Of a DNA stretch of 64,000 bases, positions 48,385-56,077 are shown in pieces; position 1 is the stretch's first letter, and the number at the start of each line of letters is the position of its first letter. Source of the stretch: Clavibacter michiganensis (GTDB taxonomy: Bacteria > Actinomycetota > Actinomycetes > Actinomycetales > Microbacteriaceae). The stretch covers positions 2,294,001 through 2,358,000 of the forward strand of contig MDHJ01000001.1 of NCBI GenBank assembly GCA_002150995.1. The letters are read 5' to 3'. Under the pieces are notes generated by a model. The model was not told where the DNA came from and made no database searches. It saw nothing but the letters and a program-made list of their open reading frames with translations. The translations under genes and the position numbers were made by a program.

Positions 48385-49653
48385 ATGCCCGTCCGCCCGA
48401 CCGCCGCCGCGACGCGCGCCGCCGACCTCGCCCGCGAGCGCATGGCGGCGCTCGGTCCCGCGGCGCTCGCGGCGCCCGACGCGGCCGAGGCGGTCCGGCC
48501 GGGCGGCGGCGCCGACGACGACGGGGCCCTGCACCGCCGCCAGCGCATCGGCCGCGAGCTCGGCTGGTACGCCTCCCGCCGCGCCGTGTACGGCTTCATG
48601 AAGCACCGCGGCATCGACACGGCCGCGAGCCTCACCTTCTACTCCACCCTCTCGCTCGTGCCCGCCGCGGTCGCGGTGCTCAGCCTCATCGGCCTCGTCG
48701 GCGACACGCGCGCGGGCGTCGACGGCGTGCTCCGCGTGCTGACGGCCGTGCTCGGCGACTCGGCGGTGGACGTGATCCGCGACCCCGTCGAGCAGCTCGC
48801 CGACGGCCCGCGCTCCGGGATCGCCTTCACCGTCAGCTTCCTCGGCGCGGTCTGGACGTCGGCGGCCTACGTCACGGCGTTCGGCCGCGCGATGAACCGC
48901 GTGCAGGAGACGGAGGAGGGCCGCCCGCTCGTCAAGTACCGGGCCCTGATGCTCGTGGTGACGATCGTGCTGCTGATCGTCAGCGTCGTGATGGTGGGCA
49001 TGCTGCTGCTCACCGACGAGGGCGCCCGGGCGCTCGGGCAGCACCTCGGCCTCGGCGACACGACCCTCGTCGTGTGGGCGGTCGTGAAGTGGCCGCTGCT
49101 CGTGGTGCTGCTGACGGGGATCATCGGCGTGCTCTACGCCGCGACCCCGAACCTCCGCCGCCGCCGGGTGGACCTGCTGACGTGGGGCAGCCTCGTCGCG
49201 ATCGTCGCCTGGGGGCTGGGCACCGCCGGGTTCGTCGCGTACGTGACCCGGATCGCGACCTACGAGTCGACGTACGGGGTGCTCGGCGCGGTCATCGTGC
49301 TGCTGCTCTGGCTCTACATCGGCAACCTGTCGCTCGTCCTCGGCGGCGAGCTGGACGTGGAGATCATCCGCGCACGGCAGCTGCAGGCCGGGATCCCCGC
49401 CGAGCACGCGCTGCGGCTGCCCGTGCGAGACACCACGCGGGCCGAGCGGCTCGCCCGCCGACGCGCGCTGCTCGAGGACGAGGGGCGGCGGCTGCGCGAG
49501 GCGCGGAACCCGACGGACGCGCCCGGGGACGACGACGGGGAGCGCCGGGCGGACGCGCCGCCGACGCTCCCCGAGGACGACGCACGGGCGGTGCGGGTCA
49601 GGCGGAGGCGCTGGTCCGCACGACCATCTTCCCGACGTTCTCGCCGCGCATGA
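48385..49653 (+). CDS. YihY/BrkB family membrane protein
   Basis: The 422-residue product has about six membrane helices in residues 70-330 and the YihY signatures: DTAASLTFYSTLSLVPAAVA, GIAFTVSFLGAVWTSAAYVTA and YGVLGAVIVLLLWLYIGNLS. Despite the older RNase BN label, the family is a membrane protein of unknown activity. The C-terminal 100 residues are charged and disordered. The last 56 bases overlap the 3' end of the opposing oxidoreductase gene, which is odd and may mean the tail is mis-framed. Start is the ATG at 48385. Confidence 0.88.
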   Translation: MPVRPTAAATRAADLARERMAALGPAALAAPDAAEAVRPGGGADDDGALHRRQRIGRELGWYASRRAVYGFMKHRGIDTAASLTFYSTLSLVPAAVAVLSLIGLVGDTRAGVDGVLRVLTAVLGDSAVDVIRDPVEQLADGPRSGIAFTVSFLGAVWTSAAYVTAFGRAMNRVQETEEGRPLVKYRALMLVVTIVLLIVSVVMVGMLLLTDEGARALGQHLGLGDTTLVVWAVVKWPLLVVLLTGIIGVLYAATPNLRRRRVDLLTWGSLVAIVAWGLGTAGFVAYVTRIATYESTYGVLGAVIVLLLWLYIGNLSLVLGGELDVEIIRARQLQAGIPAEHALRLPVRDTTRAERLARRRALLEDEGRRLREARNPTDAPGDDDGERRADAPPTLPEDDARAVRVRRRRWSARPSSRRSRRA

Positions 49654-50617
49654 GGCCGGTGAAGGCCTCGAACGCGCGGTCGATGCCGTCGACGACCGTC
49701 TCGTCGGCGGTGATGCGGCCCTCGGAGAGCCACGGGCCCATCTTCGCGGCGAACTCGGGCGCGAGGTCCTGGTGGTTGCCGAGGGTGAAGCCGCGGAGCG
49801 TGAGCCCCCGCGTGACGATGCGCCCCGTGTTGCGGATCGCGACCTCCTCGCCCGTGGAGTTGTAGGTCGAGATCGACCCGCAGTTGGCGACGCGGCCGAA
49901 GTCCTTGAGCGCGCCGAGCGCCGCCGAGAGGTGGTCGCCGCCCACGTTGTCGAAGTAGAGGTCGATGCCGTCGGGCGCGGCCTCGGCGAGCTTCGCCTCG
50001 AGGTCGCCGCCGTGGTAGTCGAAGGCCGCGTCGAAGCCGAGGTGGCCCGTGAGGCGCTCGACCTTCTCCGCGGATCCGGCGCTGCCGACGACGCGCGAGG
50101 CGCCGAGCAGGCGGGCGATCTGGCCCACCATGGATCCGACCGCCCCGGCCGCACCGGAGACGAAGACGACGTCGCCCTCGCGGATCGACGCGATGCGCGT
50201 GAGCCCGACGTAGGCGGTGAGGCCCGTGAGGCCGAGGACGCCGAGGTGCGCGGAGGACGCGACGCCCGGGACCTCGGGGACGGGGCGGAACGCTCCGGCC
50301 GCACCCTGGGCCACGTCGCGCCAGCCGAGCATGTGGCTGACGAGCGTGCCGACGGCGAGGTCGTCGGAGCGGGACTCGACGACTCGGCCCACCGCGGATC
50401 CGGTCATGGCCTCGTCGAGCCCGAACGGCGGCACGTAGGAGGGCACGTCGTTCATGCGGCCGCGCATGTACGGGTCGACGGAGATGAACTCGTTCTCGAC
50501 GCGCACCTCGCCGTCCTGGAGGTCGGGCAGGTCGACCTCGACGCGGCGGACGTCGTCGGGGGCGGGTTCGCCGGTGGGGCGCTTCGCCAGCTGCCACTGG
50601 ATGCTGCGTGACGTCAT
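49598..50617 (-). CDS. NADP-dependent oxidoreductase (MDR, zinc-independent; leukotriene B4 dehydrogenase-like)
   Basis: The 339-residue product has the medium-chain reductase fold without zinc ligands. SVDPYMRGRM near residue 50 is the subgroup marker. The cofactor domain shows GLTGLTAYVGL, VFVSGAAGAVGSMVGQIARL and GVDLYFDNVGG-like text (GIDLYFDNVGGDHLSAAL). Relatives reduce alkenals, enones and prostaglandins with NADPH (curA/ltb4dh group). The ATG at 50617 follows AAGGAGACCC. Its stop lies inside the convergent YihY tail. Confidence 0.92.
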   Translation of the reverse strand: MTSRSIQWQLAKRPTGEPAPDDVRRVEVDLPDLQDGEVRVENEFISVDPYMRGRMNDVPSYVPPFGLDEAMTGSAVGRVVESRSDDLAVGTLVSHMLGWRDVAQGAAGAFRPVPEVPGVASSAHLGVLGLTGLTAYVGLTRIASIREGDVVFVSGAAGAVGSMVGQIARLLGASRVVGSAGSAEKVERLTGHLGFDAAFDYHGGDLEAKLAEAAPDGIDLYFDNVGGDHLSAALGALKDFGRVANCGSISTYNSTGEEVAIRNTGRIVTRGLTLRGFTLGNHQDLAPEFAAKMGPWLSEGRITADETVVDGIDRAFEAFTGLMRGENVGKMVVRTSASA

Positions 50618-50745
50618 GGGTCTCCTTCGTTCGGGGGTGCGGGCGGTCGGACGGCCGGCTCGCGGCGCTCGTGGCGCGGCCCCATCCGACCACCGCCGCC
50701 TGGACGCGGCACCCAGCGAGCCGTGGCCTCGTGACGGCACGCGGG

Positions 50746-51695
50746 CTACGACGCCGTCGCGGCCCCGCGCTCGGCGACGTGGGCGGCGAGCACGTCCCGC
50801 ACGCTCGTCCACGGTGCGTCGCCGAACCGCTCCCGGTCGACGTGGCGCAGCTCCGCCTCGCCGCTGTACATGCTGACGAGGTACTGCATGCCCTGCCAGG
50901 CGGGGAAGGTCTCCTGCTCGTCGCGCCCGACCCGGCGCATGGCCTTGCTCGCCGCGGAGAGGACGCCCGTGGTGCCCGCCCACTGCAGCGCGAACTGCGT
51001 GCCCGTGATCTCCGTCATGGTGCGCGCGATGTCCCGGGCGGTGACCCGGTCGCCCGCCACCTCGACCACGCGCGGCGCGTCGTCGTCGAGCGCCAACTGG
51101 GCGACCACGCGGGCCGTGTCGTCCTTGGTCGTGAAGTCGAGCACCTGGTCGGCGGAGGACCAGTAGAGGACGCGGTGCCGGTCGAACAGCACGATGGGCG
51201 CCTGGCCGGTGAGCATGTCGGCGAACGCGCCGTTGAGCACGGAGGTGGCGCGCACGGGGCGGCGTCGAGGTCGGCCGCGAACTCGCGGCGCAGCTCGAAG
51301 TTGCGGTTGCTGCCGGGCGTCACCCGCCGGTAGTCCGAGGAGTAGTCCGAGGGGATGAAGCGCGGCACGCCCGCCGCGACCGCGGCCGCGAGGAGGGCGC
51401 GCTGGGCGCCGAGGATCACGGAGCGGGCGCCGCTCACGGCGGACACGACGACGCGCGCGCCCGCGACCGCGCGGACCAGCGCCTCCCGGTCGGTGTACGC
51501 GGCCTGCACGACCTCGACGCGCGGCTCGCCGGCCCACGCCTGGGTGGCCGACCGGCTTCCCGGGCGCGTCAGCACCCGGACGGACGCGTCCCGAGCGAGG
51601 AGCTCGCGGACGATGCGGCGGCCGAGGTCGCCGGTGGCGCCGGCGACGACGACGGGCGGGGACGCGGGGGTGGATCCGGATGCGGGGGTGCTCAC
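50746..51695 (-). CDS. NmrA-like NAD(P)-binding protein (one-base frameshift near 51256-51259)
   Basis: The corrected product is about 316 residues. PVVVAGATGDLGRRIVREL is the atypical-SDR cofactor motif, then VPRFIPSDYSSDYRRVTPGS and a C-terminal domain (VLNGAFADMLTGQAPIVLFD, then VLDFTTKDDTARVVAQLAL). This matches NmrA/isoflavone-reductase-like proteins, which either reduce aromatic substrates or sense NADP. The frame breaks at a GGGG run (51256-51259, plus strand): one added base joins DLDAAP to VRATSVLNG. Start is GTG 51695. Neighbouring oxidoreductase genes on the same strand may share a transcript. Confidence 0.83.
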
Positions 51696-51762
51696 GAGGG
51701 TTCTCCATCTGCGGGTGGTCGGCGCGCCGGGCGGCGCGAGCGGTGGGGGCGGCGGGTGCGGA

Positions 51763-52455
51763 TCAGCCCCCGAACGGCCGCAGCGAGACCGACTCGAGCG
51801 TGCCGTCGCGCGTCTGGTCGACGACGAGGCGCACGGCCCGGGCGACCGAGGCCGGGTCCAGGTACCGCGTCTCGTCGTACTCCCCGCCCTCCTTCGCGCG
51901 GAGCTCCCGCTGCATGTCGGTGGCGACGCGGCCGGGGTGGACGCTCGAGACGCGCACGCCGTTGGGGCGCTCCTCCTCGCGGAGGGCGTCGCCGAGCGCG
52001 CGGAGGGCGAACTTGGATCCCGCGTAGACGCCGCCGGTCGGGTTGGCCGTGAAGCCGGATCCGGAGTTGACGAGCACCACCTGGCCGCGTGCGGCCCGGA
52101 GCGCCGGGAGGAGGACGCGCGTGACCTCGGCGACGGCGAAGACGTTGACCTCGAACACGCGGCGCCACTCGTCGACGGGCGTCTCGGCGACCGCGTCGCC
52201 GCCGATCACGCCGGCCGAGTGCACGAGCACGTCGAGCCGGTCCAGGGCGGGCACGGCGTCGGCGAGGCCTCCCGCCGCGAGGTCCGCGGCCCAGCCGACG
52301 GCGTCCGGGAGGGAGGCGGCGAGCGCGTCGACGGCCTCCCGGTCGCGTCCGTGGACGATGACGCGGTGGGTGCGGGCGAGGTCCTGGGCGACGGCGCGGC
52401 CGATGCCGCGCGTGGCCCCCGTGACGAGGGCGACGGGGCGGGCGGTGTCGGGCAT
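51763..52455 (-). CDS. SDR family oxidoreductase
   Basis: The 230-residue product is a classical SDR: ALVTGATRGIGRAVAQDL, DVLVHSAGVIGG, VVLVNSGSGF with the catalytic Ser, and GVYAGSKFALRALGDAL with Tyr and Lys. It ends SVHPGRVATDMQREL and a C-terminal segment covering the active site. The substrate is unknown. The ATG at 52455 follows CCAGGAGGACCC. It is the upstream gene of a minus-strand run of three oxidoreductase genes. Confidence 0.92.
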   Translation of the reverse strand: MPDTARPVALVTGATRGIGRAVAQDLARTHRVIVHGRDREAVDALAASLPDAVGWAADLAAGGLADAVPALDRLDVLVHSAGVIGGDAVAETPVDEWRRVFEVNVFAVAEVTRVLLPALRAARGQVVLVNSGSGFTANPTGGVYAGSKFALRALGDALREEERPNGVRVSSVHPGRVATDMQRELRAKEGGEYDETRYLDPASVARAVRLVVDQTRDGTLESVSLRPFGG

Positions 52456-52615
52456 GGGTCCTCCTGGGTCGGCTCCGGGGTCGACTGCCAGGCTAGCGAG
52501 CGCGCCGATCCCCCTCGTCGGGCGGGGTCCGGGGCATGACGTAGCGTGAAGGGGATCCGGCCGTCGCGTCACGAGCGACGGATCGCCACCGTCCACCGTC
52601 CGAGGGGATCCGCCC

Positions 52616-52963
52616 GTGCACGCCCGCTTCCCCGCCAGCCTCGAGGTGCTGCGCCAGGAGGCCCGCGACGAGCTGGACGCCGTGATCGAGCACCGGTGCC
52701 GGAACGGCGACGACCCGTGGGAGGTCATCCCGCAGCTGCCGACCGTGGACGAGCACGTGGTCGCGACCCTCCGGCAGGACGCGCTCGAGGCCGACGGCAT
52801 GGCCGAGGAGCTCGCCCGGGTGCGGCACCCGTCCACCGCGCCCGGCGTGGTCGCGCGCTTCGAGTACCGGCTGCTGCGCGGCATCGCGCTCGAGCACCCG
52901 GACCTCTCGCGCGCGGTCTGGACGCTCATCGGACGCATGGAGCGCGACCTCCGCCGACGCTGA
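52616..52963 (+). CDS. hypothetical helical protein
   Basis: The 115-residue product (MHARFPASLEVLRQEARDEL onward) starts at a GTG preceded by CGAGGGGA. Predicted structure is all helical and charged, with LPTVDEHVVATLRQDALEADG in the middle and HPDLSRAVWTLIGRMERDLRRR at the end. I do not recognise the family. No membrane segment or cysteine pattern is present apart from a lone Cys. It stands alone between the SDR and the heat-shock operators of hsp20. Confidence 0.6.
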   Translation: MHARFPASLEVLRQEARDELDAVIEHRCRNGDDPWEVIPQLPTVDEHVVATLRQDALEADGMAEELARVRHPSTAPGVVARFEYRLLRGIALEHPDLSRAVWTLIGRMERDLRRR

Positions 52964-53016
52964 CACCGTGGTCCACGAACAGGTAGTCAGCATGGCATTC
53001 GCCCTCGGCGAACGGC

Positions 53017-53043
53017 TTGGCACTCCTGATGGTCGAGTGCTAA
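53017..53043 (+). promoter_or_regulatory. CIRCE operator (HrcA site)
   Basis: TTGGCACTC, nine bases, GAGTGCTAA matches the CIRCE consensus TTAGCACTC-N9-GAGTGCTAA at all but one position. It lies 59-85 bases before the hsp20 start. HrcA binds CIRCE and represses chaperone genes until heat shock titrates it through GroEL. Confidence 0.92.
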
Positions 53044-53054
53044 TCTCGACGTAG

Positions 53055-53073
53055 TTGAGCCGAGGGGGCTCAA
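53055..53073 (+). promoter_or_regulatory. HAIR-like operator (possible HspR site)
   Basis: TTGAG, nine bases, CTCAA reproduces the core half-sites and spacing of HAIR (CTTGAGT-N7-ACTCAAG). The symmetry extends to GTTGAGCC/GGCTCAAC (53054-53074), so flanking bases differ from HAIR. It lies 29-47 bases before the hsp20 start, right after CIRCE. HspR binding is a prediction; a plain hairpin is the alternative. Confidence 0.6.
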
Positions 53074-53101
53074 CCCACAGATCACCGTTGAGGAGTCGAG
53101 C

Positions 53102-53563
53102 ATGAACATGACCTTCGATCCGTTCCGCGAGCTGGACCGCGCGATGGGCGCGCTGGCCGAGACCCGCCAGCCGAACCGCCCGATGCCCATCGACCTGCAC
53201 CGCGAGGGCGACACCTACGTGCTGGCCGCCGACCTCCCGGGCATCGACCCGGGCTCGGTCGACATCGACGTGGACGGCCAGCTGCTCACCATCCGCGCCG
53301 AGCGCACGCTCGCGGGAGACCCGGGCGTCCGCTGGCTCGCGCGCGAGCGCGTCGCCGGCACCTTCCTGCGCCAGCTCACGCTCGGCCAGGGCATCGACAC
53401 GGAGCGCATCTCGGCGCACTACGCCAACGGCGTGCTCAGCGTCACCATCCCCGTGAGCGAGCGGGCGAAGCCGCGCAAGATCGCGGTCACGTCCGACGAC
53501 GGGCCCGGCGAGCAGCGGGCCGAGACCCTCACGGTGGGATCCGAGGCGCCCGCCGCGAGCTGA
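53102..53563 (+). CDS. Hsp20/alpha-crystallin family small heat-shock protein
   Basis: The 153-residue product begins MNMTFDPFRELDRAMG and has the alpha-crystallin domain PIDLHREGDTYVLAADLPGI, then VDGQLLTIRAERT, GTFLRQLTLGQGID and the closing ANGVLSVTIPVSERAKPRKI. It binds unfolding proteins without ATP as large oligomers. The C-terminal extension carries an alternative I-x-I/V-like KIAV motif. A GAGGAG ribosome site precedes ATG 53102. The upstream CIRCE and HAIR-like sites predict heat control by HrcA and possibly HspR, and a terminator follows. Confidence 0.96.
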   Translation: MNMTFDPFRELDRAMGALAETRQPNRPMPIDLHREGDTYVLAADLPGIDPGSVDIDVDGQLLTIRAERTLAGDPGVRWLARERVAGTFLRQLTLGQGIDTERISAHYANGVLSVTIPVSERAKPRKIAVTSDDGPGEQRAETLTVGSEAPAAS

Positions 53564-53614
53564 CCCACGCGGCCGCGCCCGCGGCGTCGCAGCCTGCCGC
53601 CGGGTCGCAGCCCC

Positions 53615-53650
53615 AGGAGCCGCCGTCCGCACCCGCGGGCGGCGGCTCCT
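53615..53650 (+). terminator. hsp20 terminator
   Basis: AGGAGCCGCCGTCCGC (53615-53630) pairs with GCGGGCGGCGGCTCCT (53635-53650) with one G-T pair around ACCC. It begins 51 bases after the hsp20 stop. Confidence 0.75.
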
Positions 53651-53732
53651 CGCCGTCCGCGGGCACGGAGGCGGGTGGAGGAGCGCGCGCGACGCCCGTC
53701 GGGGAGCCGGGGACGCTCGTAGGGTGGACGGC

Positions 53733-54043
53733 ATGAGCGATCGCGACGAGCACGCAGACGGCATCCGCACCGGGCGCGGCCCCGGCGACCCCGACGGGCT
53801 GGTGACCGTGGACGACGTGGTCTCCCCCGACGGCGACCGGACCCCGACCGGCGACGCGGTCCGCGCCCCCGACGGCACGGACTACGGCCACGCCGAGGAG
53901 GACACCCTCGAGGTCGAGGACGCGGAGCCCGCGAGCGCCGGGTACCCGCCGTCCCGGACAACCGCGCCGTCACGGCAGCGGACTCGCACATGAGCGCGCC
54001 CGCCGACGACGCCGACGGCCACGTGGATCCCGAGGGCCGCTGA
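53733..54043 (+). CDS. acidic disordered protein (probable one-base frameshift near 53945-53955)
   Basis: The frame from ATG 53733 reads MSDRDEHADGIRTGRGPGDP, is rich in Asp, Glu, Gly and Pro, and has EEDTLEVEDAEPASAGYP. As given it would run off into SRTTAPSRQRTRT, unlike the rest. One added base in the C runs at 53945-53955 continues it as VPDNRAVTAADSHM and ends DADGHVDPEGR at 54043, one base before the next gene. That gives 103 residues of uniform acidic composition. No fold or function is recognisable. Confidence 0.6.
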
Positions 54044-54044
54044 C

Positions 54045-54233
54045 GTGACGGACCCCGCGCCCGACGCCGACCGCCACCCGCTGCCGGACCCCGCGCACGC
54101 CGCCGACCGCCGCCCGCTGCCGGTCCCCGCGCCCATCGACGCCGACTCGGTCGCCTCCCGCGAGGAGGCCGCCGAGGAGGACGCCCGCGAGGACGCGCTC
54201 GACCCCTTCGGCGAGGGCCCCGACGACATGTGA
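54045..54233 (+). CDS. small acidic disordered protein
   Basis: The 62-residue frame starts at a GTG one base after the corrected stop of the previous gene (VTDPAPDADRHPLPDPAH) and ends DALDPFGEGPDDM. It has a repeated AADRRPLP/DADRHPLP element and an acidic helix (SREEAAEEDAREDAL). It appears to be translated from the same message as its neighbour. Unknown function. Confidence 0.5.
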   Translation: MTDPAPDADRHPLPDPAHAADRRPLPVPAPIDADSVASREEAAEEDAREDALDPFGEGPDDM

Positions 54234-54345
54234 CATCCCGCACGCGACCCCCGCGAGCACCGCCGGCCGTCCCCGCGGGACCCGTTGCATGAGGGTTCCC
54301 TGAACGCCGACCACACGGGCGGGGGCCGAGCGTAGCGTCGGCCGC

Positions 54346-54630
54346 ATGGACACCGACGACCCGCGCCTCCAGCCCGCGGACACCTCAGACACACGCCAGG
54401 ACAAGGACTTCACCTCCCCCAGCGAGGACGACACGCAGGTGAAGCAGAGCGAGCAGATCGTCGAGAGCGAGGGCGTCTCCGACGACGTCCCCGCCGCCGA
54501 GGACGACGTGCAGGTCCTCCCCGGATCGGGCGGACCCGACGACGTCGGCGAGGTCGACGTCGACCCCGACGAGCTCAACCTCAGCGGCGACTCGATCCCC
54601 GGCCACCCCAAGCCCGAGGCGGGTGAGTGA
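54346..54630 (+). CDS. small acidic disordered protein
   Basis: The 94-residue product starts MDTDDPRLQPADTSDTRQDK and contains the element DVQVLPGSGGPDDVGEVDVD followed by PDELNLSGDSIPGHP. I recall similar LPG-x-GGPDD-x-G elements in small actinobacterial proteins of unknown role, sometimes mislabelled as sugar ABC transporter ATPase; this is from memory and unverified. It is highly acidic with no hydrophobic core. Its TGA overlaps the GTG of the next gene (GTGA), so the two are coupled. Confidence 0.7.
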   Translation: MDTDDPRLQPADTSDTRQDKDFTSPSEDDTQVKQSEQIVESEGVSDDVPAAEDDVQVLPGSGGPDDVGEVDVDPDELNLSGDSIPGHPKPEAGE

Positions 54631-54926
54631 CCGTGTCGGACGCCACCTCCACCACGCCCGGTGACGACTCCACCGGCGACGACACGGCCCTCGACGCGGT
54701 CGGCATGGACCAGGAGACGGTCGTGAACGACGCCGTCGCCGGCGAGACCGTCCTCCCCGACACCGACGAGCCGGTCGAGCAGGTCGACGACGACGACGCC
54801 GTCACCGCCGAGGACGCCGAGCCCGAGGCCGACGCCCTGGGCGTCGACGGCGAGGCCGAGCCCGCCCTCGCCCCGAACGACCTCGCCGGCCAGGACATCG
54901 ACCTGGACGACACCCCGCCGAGCTGA
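54627..54926 (+). CDS. small acidic disordered protein
   Basis: The 99-residue product starts at a GTG overlapping the previous stop (VTVSDATSTTPGDDSTGDDT) and is about one third Asp and Glu (VEQVDDDDAVTAEDAEPEAD). It ends GQDIDLDDTPPS. It shares composition, not alignable sequence, with the three neighbours. Translation coupling and the shared position between hsp20 and a stress SDR suggest a hydrophilin-like role, which is inference. Confidence 0.65.
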   Translation: MTVSDATSTTPGDDSTGDDTALDAVGMDQETVVNDAVAGETVLPDTDEPVEQVDDDDAVTAEDAEPEADALGVDGEAEPALAPNDLAGQDIDLDDTPPS

Positions 54927-54949
54927 TCCGCCCGGCACCCCTGCCCGAA

Positions 54950-54984
54950 CCCAGCACCCAGCACCCAGCACCCAGCACCCAGCA
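54950..54984 (+). repeat. heptamer tandem repeat (CCCAGCA)5
   Basis: Five exact copies of CCCAGCA fill 54950-54984, ending just before the AGGAG ribosome site (54986-54990 region) of the SDR gene at 54996. The array lies in the leader or promoter of that gene. Confidence 0.92.
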
Positions 54985-54995
54985 CCAGGAGACCC

Positions 54996-55891
54996 ATGAG
55001 CACCGACCAGTACACGTTCCAGGACCCGACGAAGATGTACGCCGGCATCGACCCCACCGCGCAGCAGCAGGACGGCCCCGGTCTCGACGCCGACCTCGAC
55101 GACACCGCGGACCGCGGCGAGAGCACGTACCGCGGATCCGGCCGCCTCGAGGGGCGCAAGGCCCTCATCACGGGCGCCGACTCCGGCATCGGCGCCGCAG
55201 TGGCCATCGCCTACGCCCGAGAGGGCGCCGACGTCGCGCTCTCGTACCTCCCGAGGAGGAGGAGGACGCGAGGAAGGTCGTCGCCCTCATCGAGGAGGCC
55301 GGACGCACGGCCGTCGCGATCCCCGGCGACATCGCGACCGCGGAGTTCAGCCGCGAGCTCGTCGCGAAGGCCGTCGAGGGCCTCGGCGGCCTCGACATCC
55401 TCGTGAACAACGCGGGCAAGCAGCAGAACGTGGACGCGCTGGAGGACATCTCCGACGAGGAGTTCGACCTCACCTTCAAGACCAACGTGTACGCGATGTT
55501 CTGGATCACGAAGGCGGCGCTGCCCCACCTGGCGCCCGGCTCGTCGATCATCAACACCTCGTCGATCCAGGCGTACCAGCCGTCGCCGAACCTGATCCAC
55601 TACGCCACCACCAAGGCGTCCATCAACACGTTCTCGAAGGGCCTCGCGCAGCAGCTCGCGCCGAAGGGCATCCGCGTGAACGTGGTCGCGCCCGGCCCGA
55701 TCTGGACCCCGCTGCAGACGGCCGGCGGCCAGCCCGCCGACGCGCTGCCCGAGTTCGGAGAGCAGACCCCGCTCGGTCGCGCCGGCCAGCCCGCGGAGCT
55801 CGCGCCCGCCTACGTGTTCCTCGCCTCCAACGAGTCGAGCTACGTCGTCGGCGAGACGCTCCACGTCAACGGCGGCATGCCGACGCCGTAG
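54996..55891 (+). CDS. SDR oxidoreductase of the general stress protein 39/YghA type (one-base frameshift near 55250-55252)
   Basis: The corrected product is about 298 residues. A polar N-terminal extension of about 50 residues (STDQYTFQDPTKMYAGIDPT) is typical of this SDR group. Then come KALITGADSGIGAAVAIAYA, DILVNNAGKQQN, IINTSSIQAY with the catalytic Ser, HYATTKASINTFSKGL with Tyr and Lys, and the ending VGETLHVNGGMPTP. The frame breaks at CCC 55250-55252: one added base turns the arginine run into SYLPEEEEDARKVV. The group is stress-induced in several bacteria; the substrate is not known. A strong terminator follows. Confidence 0.9.
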
Positions 55892-55921
55892 CGCCCAGCG
55901 CGATCGCGCACCCGCACCGCC

Positions 55922-55959
55922 CGACGCCCGGGCCGGCTCTCCTGCCGGCCCGGGCGTCG
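55922..55959 (+). terminator. terminator of the stress SDR gene
   Basis: CGACGCCCGGGCCGGC (55922-55937) pairs perfectly with GCCGGCCCGGGCGTCG (55944-55959) around TCTCCT, 30 bases after the stop. Confidence 0.85.
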
Positions 55960-56077
55960 TCACGTACGGGCGGCTTCGCGCGCCGACCGCGGGCCCGGGC
56001 CGCGCGAGCGACCCACTGCCGCCATGACCGCGCCGCCGCACCGGGACGTCTGCCGCGCACCGGAATAGGGTCGAGCG

